Of a stretch of 64,000 bases of DNA, positions 32,131 to 42,340 are shown piece after piece (the stretch's first letter is position 1; each line of letters opens with the position of its first letter). A model generated the notes under the pieces. It saw only the letters and a list, made by a program, of their open reading frames with translations. It made no database searches and was not told where the DNA came from. A program made the translations under genes and the position numbers. Origin of the DNA: Paragorgia papillata (lineage: Eukaryota > Cnidaria > Anthozoa > Scleralcyonacea > Coralliidae); assembly GCA_035771165.1 (NCBI GenBank), contig JAWNZC010000473.1:3169001-3233000 (forward strand), read 5' to 3'.

Positions 32131-32215
32131 GAGAGAGTATTTTTTAAGAGATAACATTTTTTTAAGAGAGAATATTTTTTAAGAGAGAATATTTTTTAAG
32201 AGAGAATATTTTATT
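32131..32215 (+). repeat. Minisatellite in a pre-exon polypyrimidine tract
   Basis: Five or so units of TTTTTTAAGAGAGAATA sit where other modules have a plain T tract before the exon. The following 32216-32270 is another, short copy of the exon module (AATATCCTTCGATAATGC). Confidence 0.7.
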
Positions 32216-32610
32216 CAATAAAGCATACAGTTTAATATCCTTCGATAATGCTTTTCTTTCTTGAAAGAAAAGATGGAAAAAATCCCGCCTAAAAACGGCA
32301 GGCATGCATTGGTAGCACACGCTGTTAGCGCGCTGCCCATCACCGCTGATTAAAGTTCAGCCCGCTCAAGAAGGTTAGTACTCGGAAGCGTGACTGCACA
32401 TTAGCTTCATATGAGTAGAGTTGTTTGTTCTCGCCTGTTGCATAACATCACTGATCGTCACAGAAAACATTTACTCCTTCACTAGCGAGGGCTCAGGCAC
32501 TTGACAAGTAAAATCGTCTGGCATTAGACAGAGCAAAATACTAAGCTGCTTCGGTCGAAAACGAACGCCGATACGGTATAGGTAAATAATTAAGCGTGTT
32601 GCTAATCATT

Positions 32611-33042
32611 TTAGGGCCTGTTTATATGGAGCCGAGTTACCCGGCTAGCTGAGTTACTCGGCAAACCGAATATAGAAATTCAATGCTATCCCGGCAGAGT
32701 GCTTATATGAGACAGGCGGGTAACTCGGCAAGCCGAGATCCCGGCAAAACAGCCGAAATCCCGGCAAAACAGCCGAGATCCAGGCATGCCAGGATGAAAA
32801 TATTCCCATATAAACACGCTCTTGCCGGGTAATAACTCCGCTACCCGAATTGAATCCGTCACATCAGCGCACGCGCCACTTATGAAGACAATCGGAAACT
32901 ACTCATGGAATGTGAAACCATTATAAAGCGTTGGCGGCTTTGCCGAGTAACTAGTTTCATATAAACACTCATCTTTTTTCAACTCGGCTTGCCTGGTAAC
33001 TCGCCTAGCCGGGTAACTTGGCTCCATATAAACAGGCCCTAA
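32611..33042. mobile_element. MITE with ~38-bp inverted termini
   Basis: 432 bp. The left end TTAGGGCCTGTTTATATGGA is followed by GCCGAGTTACCCGGCTAG and mirrored at the right end. Internal CCGGCAAAACAGCCGA phrases are repeated. No transposase. Weaker relatives lie at about 43160-43420 and 59000-59170. Confidence 0.75.
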
Positions 33043-33182
33043 GACACACTTTTCTATAGCGTGATCTAAATTTAAATCTTTAAATTAAACGAGACTTATA
33101 GTTGTTAGTCAATGTTTGATTGAACAAATTCACATCAACCTGCATGGGTCTGCATGCATGCACGCATGCACATGTTATGTCA

Positions 33183-33216
33183 TTCCTTCCTTCCTTCCTT
33201 CCTCCTTCCTTCCTTG
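33183..33216 (+). repeat. (TTCC)n microsatellite
   Basis: Short TTCC run with one interruption. Confidence 0.9.
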
Positions 33217-33540
33217 CAGACTGATGACTACGTCGACATCAACGAGGACGTTCTTTAAACAAAATAACTATTTTTGCAAACAACAAGAATGAAAAATGTT
33301 TAGACCCAAGAGTGATCTTAATACCGCGTCCTCGTTTATTTTGTTTATATAAATTAGAGCATTTTCACGTAAGGATGAGAACTGCGTTGCTTAAGATTGA
33401 CTAATTCAATACTGACACCACAATCATTTTAGCAATGCTAAGACGTTTTGAAAGTCATTAAACTACCTTCAAACATCAAATATAATAGTCAGTTAACCGC
33501 AGTTAATCTTGCTTTTTAACCACTGTCGTCGTCCTTAGCA

Positions 33541-34059
33541 TCTTAAGGAATCACATGAAATTCCAAGTCTTGTTCACATAGATCTTAACCATAGAAAACT
33601 TTAGGTCACTGTGTTTTTGCAGATAGAAATTGCAAAACATTGGTGATTGGTAGTTGCCTATCTAATGCGCTTGGTTTTCACAAGATAGAAATACTGCTCT
33701 CGATTTTCCCAATCTTATTGGATGGATTCAGGCTATCGAGACGATCGTTTAGAAACCATGCATGGCAACTTATTAATTTTACTCAGGCTAACGCAAAACG
33801 ATTTTATACTCGTCAAGGGGAGAGCTCCCGGAAACCTGGCCAGTAAAGGGTTAAAGGCCTTTTATGCCGCATGGGCATGCATTTACAAAATATTATGGTT
33901 ATTATACTGCCGTTGTTAGGTCACAATACTTATATTAGTATTAATATGTAAAGTGTATCATATTTATATATCCTTTGCATAACGCCACGACTTTTTCAAA
34001 TTGGAGTCGGGACACGACTTTGAAGGGTGTAATTACAAATATTACTATATTTGTTTGTG
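33541..34059. other. No gene seen
   Basis: A degraded end of the array, with a remnant of the dispersed palindromic element near 33790-33850. No frame worth calling. Confidence 0.5.
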
Positions 34060-35137
34060 AGTTGCTTCGTTGTATGGTTTTTCGGTTGTTTGGAAGTATT
34101 GTTGCTTGATTGTCTAGTTGTTTGGTTGTTTTTGTAATAGTTTTGGCTTGTTTGGTTGTTTTGCTTGTTTTGCTTGTTTTGGTTGTTTGGTAGTTTTGGT
34201 TGTTTTGGTTGCTTGGTAGTTTTTGTTGTTTGGTAGTTTTTGTTGTTTGGTAGTTTTGGTTGTTTGGTTGTTTTGGTTGCTTTTTGTTGTTTTTGTTGTT
34301 TTGATTGTTTTGGTTGGTTTGGTTTGGTTTGTTGTTTGGTTGTTTGGTTGGTTGGGTTGGTTGTTTATTTTTTTGGTTGTTTTGATTGATTTAGTTGTTT
34401 TGGTTGTTTTGGTTGGTTATTGGTTGATTGGTTACGTTTGGTTGGTTGGATGGTTGGTTGGTTTCGTTGTTTTGATTGTTTTAGTTGTTTTGGTTAGTTC
34501 CTTTTGTTGGTTTGGTTTGGTTTGGTTGTTTGGTTGTTTGGTTGATTGTTTGGTTGTTTTGATTGTTTTGGTTGTTTTGGTTGTTTTGGTTGGTTTGGTT
34601 GGTTGGTTGGTTGGTTTGGTTGGTTGGTTGGTTTGGTTGTTTTGATTGTTTTAGTTGTTCCGGTTAGTTGGTTGGTTTGGGTGTTTTGGTTGTTTTGGTT
34701 GTTTTGGTTAGTTGGTTTGGTTGTTTGGTTGTTTTCGTTTATCATTTGTTTTGGTTTTAGTTGTTTTGGTTGGTTTGGTTTGGCTTGGTTTGGTTGGTTT
34801 GATTGGTTTGGTTGGTTTGGTTGGTTTGGTTGGTTTGGTTGGTTTGGTTGGTTTGGTTGGTTGGTTTGGTTGGTTTGGTTGGTTTGGTTGGTTTGGTTGG
34901 TTTGGTTGGTTTGGTTGGTTTGGTTGGTTTGGTTGGTTGGTTTGGTTGTCTGGTTGACTGGTTCTGATTGTTTTTGGTTGTTTTGGTTGTTTTTGGTTGG
35001 TTGGGTTGTTTTGCTTGTCTTGCTTAACTTGTTTTTCCTGTTTGGTTGTTGGGTTGTTTGGATTGTTTAGGTAATTGTTTTGATAGTTTGAGTTAACGTT
35101 GCTTTGGTTGTTTGGATTATTTAGGTTGTTTGGGTTC
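34060..35137 (+). repeat. 1-kb tract made almost only of G and T
   Basis: Units of GGTT, GGTTT and GGTTGTTTT alternate for about a kilobase, with regular GGTTTGGTTG units at 34780-34945. A and C are nearly absent from this strand. All long frames across it are by-products of the repeat. Confidence 0.9.
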
Positions 35138-36332
35138 ATATCAGAAACAAATACCGTTTAGCATGATCAAAACACATTTTGTTTTTGACCACCATGTTGG
35201 GTGACACAAATTTGCCATCCAACTGGCGGCCAAAAACAAAAGACACTAACTCCTGCTAAAACTTAACATAACCAAATCAAACCGATTCGTTACATGTTTC
35301 TTGTAATTTGAGTGCAAAACTTGCTTTTGAATAAGCTTTTGTACATGCGTAAAACCTTTATTTTGATCACGTGACCAGCTACAATATCGCCATTTTCTCT
35401 GAGAGAATGAAAATTTTGAAAACCAAAATTCCGAAATTTTTCTTAAAACACCACGCTACATGTATATTAGCCCGCGTGCAGACGCTCCGTCCCAGTTTCC
35501 AAATTACATAGGTTACGTGTATATCTGTCTATTATCCATTTCAGAATTGCGCTAGAGACCTGGGGATAGCAAGGTTGACAACGCATCTTGGAACTATTTT
35601 GGGGGACGGCGCGGGTTCTTTGTCCACGTCCCCCAAAACAGCCCCAAGATGCATTGTAATCTTTGCTATCCCCAGGTCTCTTTAACAGTTCCGAAATGGC
35701 TAATATGCGACTTTCGGGGTTTTTCGCGCACATCATTTTTCAAAAAAACTGGCAAGCCCCACTCAAAGTAAAGATATTGTTTAAGATCAACAAAGTATAG
35801 ATACAGTTTCTGGATGTTTATGGTTATGGCAATAGAAGCGATTCCTAAAATATCGTTGCAATATATTCCTCAAGTTGACCAATTTATTTGATGAAAATTA
35901 TTGCTAACTTCCTGTTTTGATTTTGATTGGTTTCTGGTTTTTAAACAACCAGTACGGAAAAGGATTATTTGCCAAACACCAATCAAATTCAAAACAGAAT
36001 TCAAAACAAGAAGTTGTCAACGAATCTTATCAAAAGAATTATTCAACTTGAGGAATAGATTGCAGCAATATTTTACGGCACGCTTCTGTTGCCACGACAA
36101 TAGCTAACACTGTTATTCTGCTCAGTTTTTGGCTCGCTAGCAAGGCAGTTTGCCAATTGCTTACTTTGTGGGGAGCCCGCCAAGAGCCCGCTAATTCCTC
36201 TGCAAAATGATGCGCACGCAATATCCTGAAATTCGCCTATACCATTGCCTATACCTGCTATTTTTAAAATAATTTAGATCACGTGAACTCTTAGTGCAAG
36301 TTGCCTATTGTCGTTATTTTGTAACTAGTTTG
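35138..36332. other. Intergenic, one foldback
   Basis: AT-rich sequence with no credible gene apart from the foldback at 35554-35681. A second inverted similarity pairs about 35830-35935 with 35965-36075 (TCAAGTTGACC.. and ..CAACTTGAGGAATA). Confidence 0.5.
35554..35681. repeat. 128-bp foldback
   Basis: Ends AGAGACCTGGGGATAGCAA and its inverse, with an inner hairpin GGGGGACG..CGTCCCCC. Confidence 0.75.
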
Positions 36333-36339
36333 TATAAAT
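36333..36339 (+). promoter_or_regulatory. Possible TATA box of EMI-lipoxygenase gene
   Basis: TATAAAT, 28 bp before an ATG (36361) that opens a hydrophobic MYSKIVYLLISVLKL. The spacing is short for a promoter with a leader, so this is tentative. Confidence 0.25.
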
Positions 36340-36394
36340 CTGTGAACCACGACAGTTATAATGTACTCAAAAATAGTTTATCTCTTGATTTCAG

Positions 36395-36532
36395 TTCTGA
36401 AGCTTTGACGTATACTCGGGCGCTAGGACATGGACGACATATTTGTAAGTACGAAAAAAAAGATCGCAAGAAGAGGTCCGTTTCACAACACGATCAACCT
36501 GGATTTCCAATGTCAGAATGCAATGACGAAGG
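36395..36532 (+). CDS. EMI-lipoxygenase exon 1 (EMI N-terminal half)
   Basis: Acceptor TGATTTCAG, donor GGGTAGGT. It reads GHGRHICKYEKKDRKKR, then SVSQHDQPGFPMSECNDE, ending in phase 2. Cys spacing and the basic stretch suit the front of an EMI domain. The frame continues upstream without a start. Confidence 0.45.
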
Positions 36533-36599
36533 GTAGGTTGAACTATTTATTCTTATCTTTGGGCTCTTGCGTTGTTCGATCGAGCTATTGCAATGGAAG

Positions 36600-37475
36600 A
36601 TATATATTTAACAGTTATACCATGAGCTCGAGTTGTATATGAGCTTAGTTCGTATACAACGAGAGCGAATGGTATAACTGTTTTATTATATAGCCAAGCA
36701 CTGTACAAGAGACAAAATTACAGCGAAATGTTTGAAACAACAAACTTCCGGCACTTCCGCCATGCGTAATGATGCATTCACAATTAGAGTTTCTCGCTGA
36801 GCTGTTCGGTAAACAGCTTCGAAATGTTGCATAAATGTTCCTCGAGAGGCAAAAAATGTGTTAAGCAGATCAACAAAAAAGATTAAAAGGTACCTTTATG
36901 AAGTCAAAAGGTGGGTCAGTTGTTTATATTAGCGTTGCTGTCGTGAAAAAGGTTTTGATTTCATGCAAAAATGAAACTGAAACACCTTCGGCAGTGAAAC
37001 TAAATTATTTAGTTGGTTGTTTTGGAAAAAAAACATGGTTTTTACTACTCCAAATGCTTATCTAAATAAAAAAAGTCTCTTTACTGGTGATCTCCTACGA
37101 AATGTGTGTTGTAAGCTTGATTTTAACAGTGAGTTTCTTTGTTTGGCAACAAATTATTATCAACCCGTTAATTTAGTTGGGTTTTTGAAGTAAAAAGACG
37201 TAATTTTTAGGTGAACTTTACCATTTAACATGCTAAATTGTGCATTTGTTAATGTATTTTTACACAATGTTGTTTTTTTATACATTGGTTTGAGGGTGTT
37301 GATGTTTTTCTGTATAAAAATCCGTCAATTTCAACTCTTTTCGGCAGTTTAAAAAAAAACATGCCGCCATCTTGTTTTTCCTCTACTACCAGGATATGAG
37401 CTGATAGCCTAGTAGTAGGGAACCAATCAGATTACGCAAAAGCTCATATCCGATAGCATGCTATATATATATATA
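36600..37475 (+). mobile_element. 0.87-kb non-autonomous element, copy 1
   Basis: From TATATATTTAACAGTTATAC to AGCATGCTATATATATAT. The same element lies inverted at 62704-63576. It carries no transposase. It sits in the first intron of the EMI-lipoxygenase gene. Confidence 0.75.
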
Positions 37476-39574
37476 TTCAGTATAGACAGCAGTATTCAGT
37501 AGGAAACCCAAGTCGTTGAGTGCACTTTCAATTTGGTCTTGTTTGATGCTTTTAAGAAAACAATTACTACCAAATTCAGTATAGTGTCTTTTCCGGAAGA
37601 AAAAGGTTGTTTGGAAGGCGGCCAAACGTTTATGTTTTTGTGATGTCAACGGCTCAGGAATGCAGCGTGCTGTGTGAACGAATTCAACGAAATTAACGAA
37701 TTCTGTTAAACAATTCTGTACTAATTCTGTACTACAGTACCACATTCATTGTACTCTCTATTCAAAATTAACCTCTTATTCAACTGAATAAGACACTCTA
37801 CTGACTGATTTTGGTAATAACTAACACCGACGTTTGCAATGTTGTATAACGAGTGACTTTTAAAAGTCGAGTTACGAGTCAAGTCACTCTGTGGTCGGTT
37901 CACGAATCGAGTCATTCCATTCAGTAAATGTCTAATCGACTCGAATTGACGGTTCAAGCAGCTCTAATCGATCGAGTCCAATCAACTCGACAACTTAATC
38001 GAGTGATGCAGATGGAGTTAACTCGTGTCAGACGTGCAACTTTAACACGAATTATTTTGGTTTCTGTTCAGTTTCTACTTTCTATTAATATTTGTCTTAC
38101 AATTGATATATGTTATGATATATCTTATATGTTATGCAGTAAATGAATGGATTGCGCAGCTGTAACCTTTTACTCAAACACCTCCTCGTACTTACTGCGA
38201 TTTTGTGAACGCCGGAGCAGGCGACTTGTTTATAAAAGTCAGCGACAACGAACTTGAAGAAAGTAAATTTATCACAATGCCTGACTACAACTTAAACATT
38301 TTCAAAGATTTATAGTGTATACATATTTTCATTTGAATAGTTATCGTAAATTAATTTCAACAAGTGAGTATAAAGGTGAGAGAGGGTATGTATATAGTAA
38401 TGGTCTAGTCCCATCCTAATTCTTCTTAGTTTATTTTAAGACCAATCATCAAACGATACTCATAGCATGTGACACCTATCATGATTTGCGTAGCGGTTTA
38501 CACGTTTTTTCGGGAAAACAAAATGGCGGGAAAAAGTCATAGGAGTGACGTACGTTTTTTAAAAGAATTGCATTACGAAAAGGTTTTATTAAAGTTTAAA
38601 CTCATGCGATTGCCTCGTGAGATCTAAAAATAACTTAAGTTGGCTCCCTAGAGTTTTTTCATAGCTTGTTATGTTCAGTCATAGTATGGTTATTGCGGTC
38701 TTTAAAATAACTATTACATAATTATTCTGTATACTGAACTGCAGGAGGAGAACCACACTTATGAAGTATTTGTTGAGTAGTGCTAATATCTGCTGTTACC
38801 GTGGTAATAATGGCGTTTGAAATTTGTCAAATTTTCACGGTTTTCGTCTATCTTCATCCAGTTTTCTACGGTCAAAATTTCTAAAAATTGTCATCTGGTC
38901 AGTTTTTTCCACATAGAACACTACAGTAAAATATTAGGGGAGGTTGTCAAGACAGATTTTTCGCTATAAACTTAATGGATTAAAAAAAGTTATTTTAAAA
39001 CTAAGTATGTTGTTTAAGTTTTTCCTATTTCTTTATGCATAACATTTTAAAGAATTTTACCGAAGCAAATGTGTGATATTTGAGCATTTGTATCACTCGG
39101 GTATCTGCTGACATGACAGAATATCAACTCGACAAAATTGCTATTTACGCCAGTTCCGACGTGGCGCTCGCTACCAGTCCTTTCTTGGAATTACTGTAGG
39201 GAGCCACCTTAAGAACAATTGACCTTTTCACCAATAGCGGCGCCATCTTGAATTCGCAATGCATTGTAGTCATATGTGGTAACGAGCTCATTTAAAAAGG
39301 TGATTGCCTAGTGTAAAGACACAATGCGGTAAATTTATCTTCATAAATACTTTTGTGGCAACAGTCTCTAAATATGAACGTTGTAATATTAGTGAAAGTA
39401 ATAATACTTGGACGTATAAGAATACATTTGTCATGAATCTATCCTTATACATTCGAGAATTGTTTCTTTTACCAATTTCCACGACGATTATATTCAGACA
39501 TTCTTGCCACGCATCTCTCACCTTTATGCTCTCTTGCTTACAAATGTTACGCTCTAATTAATTTTCTTTTACAG
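37476..39574. other. Intron sequence, no gene seen
   Basis: AT-rich intron. A stretch at 37900-38040 repeats ATCGACTCG/TCGAGT words. No conserved frame or recognised element. Confidence 0.5.
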
Positions 39575-39681
39575 ATGTGAAAAAAGACGTAAAAGATTTT
39601 TTCATTTGTTGTCTGATAAAAAGTACGAATATGACTGCTGTCCTGGGTGGACGCATAAAATGTTCGTGGGCTGCACTATAC
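39575..39681 (+). CDS. EMI-lipoxygenase exon 2 (EMI C-terminal half)
   Basis: Acceptor TTCTTTTACAG; entered in phase 2 it reads CEKRRKRFFHLLSDKKYEYD, then CCPGWTHKMFVGC. The YxYxCCPGWT..GC pattern is the signature end of EMI domains. The donor GTACGG is weak, but it gives phase 1, which fits the next exon. Confidence 0.5.
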
Positions 39682-39729
39682 GTACGGTTGATATTACTGT
39701 TATTAGTAAAGGTAATCATATGATAGCGC

Positions 39730-39853
39730 GTACAATTAAGGATTACACTACAAGTGATATTTGAAAATTTGGGCAAAATTGCACGATCCGTTAGGCGAGT
39801 GCAATTTGGCATAATTTTCAAATATCACGAGTAGTGTAAGTCCTTAATTGTAC
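39730..39853. repeat. Foldback element
   Basis: Arms GTACAATTAAGGATT.ACAC and inverse, with a second palindrome inside (GTGATATTTGAAAATTT). A related half lies at 46664-46786. Confidence 0.7.
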
Positions 39854-40084
39854 GGGCAAAATCATATGATCACTCATTTATTATATGCATGGCAAAATTA
39901 CGACACGTACGCTTAGTACTCACTCACGCCTTTAAAAACATCTTGTTTCATTACTTGACAAGAAACATTTTCACTCTGGGTGTTCTCTGTACTCATTTCA
40001 AAATATTGACATGGAATTTTTGGTTGAAAGTGCAATTAATAAAATAATTGTACTGCTCTCAACCAATCAGAATGTAGTAATTTT

Positions 40085-40119
40085 GTAATGCGTATAATAA
40101 TAATTATTATTATTATTAA

Positions 40120-40198
<79 letters not shown>

Positions 40199-40200
40199 TT
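40085..40200 (+). repeat. (ATT)n microsatellite
   Basis: A run of ATT triplets; further AAT/TTTA-type low-complexity sequence continues to about 40480. Confidence 0.9.
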
Positions 40201-40285
40201 TGTCATTACATTTAATTAAATATTTATTTAATTATTTATTTATTTATCTATTTATTTAATTATTTATTTTTAAAATGTAATATTA

Positions 40286-40317
<32 letters not shown>

Positions 40318-40479
40318 CCTACAGAACTTTAAAATTGGGTAAAATTGTAAATAGTATTGTAAAGAAGATTGTTTTAATAAATTATTATTATTATTAAATT
40401 AAAAAAATAAAAAATAAAAATAAAAATTCTATTTAGCATTTAATTAATAATAATACTGATCACAATAAAAATAACTATA

Positions 40480-40497
40480 ATAATGGTTATAATAATG

Positions 40498-40528
<31 letters not shown>

Positions 40529-41225
40529 GTAATAAAATAATGATAATAATAAAATAATAACAATAATAATAATAAAAACTATGATGATAATGATGATAAT
40601 GATAATAATGATGGTAATAATGGTGGTGGTAATGATAATGATGATGGTAATGACATGATGATGATAAGGATGATAATAATGATGAAAATAATGTTGATGA
40701 TAATGATGATAATACTGATGATGTTGATAATTGTGATAATAATGATGTTAATAATGATGATAATGATAATAATGATGATAATAATGATGATGATAATGAT
40801 AATGATGATGGTATTGATGATGATGATGATATTGATAATGATGAAAATAATGATGATGATGTTGATAATGATGATAATAATGATGTTAATAATGATGATG
40901 ATAATGATGATGATAATGATATGATGATGATAATGATGATAATAATGATGATAATAATGATGATGACAATAATGATGATGTTGATAATGATGATGTTGAT
41001 AATGATGATAATAATGTTGTTAATAATGATGATAATGATAATAATGATAATAATGATGATTATAATGATGACGATAATGATAATGATGATGGTATTGATG
41101 ATGACGATGATGATGATAATGTTGTTAATAATGATGATAATAATGATGCTAATAATGATGATGATAATGATGATGATAATGATGATGGTAATGATGATGA
41201 GAATGATGTTAATAACGATGAGTGA
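40480..41225 (+). repeat. (GAT/AAT)n tract before a lipoxygenase exon
   Basis: About 740 bp of GAT, AAT and GTT triplets ending 50 bp before the acceptor at 41277. Frames through it (Ile/Met-rich) are artefacts of the repeat. Confidence 0.9.
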
Positions 41226-41277
41226 TAATGGTGATGAACGATAATTTAATGTTCTTTATGCGTTTTAATTACTTTAG

Positions 41278-41642
41278 GAACGTGCATAACCTTACCACAA
41301 GACACGCCAGTAGTTTGTTCAGTTCCACGTGCACTGAACCTTCGAGAACAAGAAACTTTCTACCGCCTCACAACCCCACCAGAGATTTTGAAATCATATC
41401 CTGACGAAACAACAAATCTCTTAGAAGCTGTGGCATTCCCTTTGCTAAACCAAACACCTAGAGACGTGGTCACCAGGAGCTTAACAAACCCATTCTTAAA
41501 TGAAATGAAATGGGTTGTCACTTACTTAACCATGGCTTTAAGAAACCAGATAATTACGGGGAAATCTCTTCAACATCTGAGACCTTATGACAATTATTCC
41601 GACTATGCAGATCTTTTGGAATTTTACCGCAACGAACAAAAA
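41278..41642 (+). CDS. EMI-lipoxygenase exon 3
   Basis: Acceptor ATTACTTTAG, donor AAAGTAAGT, phase 1 in and phase 0 out. It codes about 121 residues starting TCITLPQDTPVVCSVPRALN and continuing with FLNEMKWVVTYLTMALRNQI and LEFYRNEQK. It links the EMI part to the lipoxygenase core; the first two Cys may close the extracellular module. Confidence 0.6.
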
Positions 41643-41881
41643 GTAAGTTTACCATTTTATAGATATAGGAATAGTTAGACCTAGCTTGGACTTAACTATA
41701 GAATACCTTGCCACTTGTGTGACGTTAGCGTATAAGTAAGGCGAAAAAACCCAATTTGCGTTTAGGGTTAGACTTTGCTTTGGAGTTAGGTGACCTAGAG
41801 TGACTTGCCTCGAGTTGGTGATTTGGTTTAGATATAAAGTTATTTTTTCACCATTTTTTAATGTTTCTTCACGGATAATGG

Positions 41882-42340
41882 ATTAAAGTGGTTCTCTAAT
41901 GAAAATTTTGTTGGTAATGTTTCTCCATAATCTTAAAGATGTTATGTTATTTGGTAATTGTGCAAAGTTTCATTTCGAAATTCTTCGAAATTGTATTTTG
42001 GAGCGCCGCCATTAAATTGCCCGTGTTTGAGAAGAATGAGTTGAGGGGAATTTATGACGTCATAGACTCAACAAAAACAAAAGATCATTGTTGTTGTTAA
42101 CAAAAGGGTCATTGTTGTTATTGAGTCTATGGCGTCATAAGCTTCCTCGACTCATTCTTCTCAAGCTCGGCCACTTTAATGGCGGCGTTCCAAAATACAA
42201 ACTTCACACGTATCATATGATATCACCTTTTCTACAATGAATTTTGAAATGAAACTTTGCACGATTACTAACTACCATTACGTCTTTACGATTATGCAAA
42301 AACATTGTCAACAATATTTTCATCAGAGAACCACTTTAAT
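41882..42340. repeat. 459-bp foldback
   Basis: Ends ATTAAAGTGGTTCTCT and AGAGAACCACTTTAAT; the arms continue (GAAATGAAACTTTGCAC region) and meet around GACGTCATAGACTCAA and its inverse. It lies in the intron after exon 3. Confidence 0.75.

Larger units (their letters stand above)
11531..33540. repeat. Array of degenerate duplicated units (small secreted-peptide gene family)
   Basis: About 22 kb made of repeated blocks in one orientation. A 5' block of about 500 bp begins CACACCACCTATAGGATTG and is seen at 12028-12600, 13656-14205, 19252-19676, 21786-22330, 24826-25375, 26165-26243 plus 27306-27790, and partly at 33413-33540. It is usually followed by a TATA box and a signal-peptide exon, TA tracts, downstream exon modules, and a 3' block with a hAT-type MITE. 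A further linking block starts at the MITE end and runs to the next unit (17.1, 21.1, 24.1, 29.6 kb). Units differ by insertions, deletions and nested elements. Unequal tandem duplication explains the order better than independent transposition. Confidence 0.7.

Noticed and set aside
34060..35137. Internal telomere repeat
   Set aside because: Units are GGTTT/GGTTG, not TTAGGG, and no telomeric gene context exists.
34223..35139. Long frames rich in Trp/Leu/Val or Asn/Gln/Pro across the GT tract
   Set aside because: They arise in several frames on both strands from the simple repeat and have no start context or motif.
40655..41244. Ile/Met-rich frames of 89 and 107 codons
   Set aside because: Direct by-products of the (GAT/AAT)n tract.
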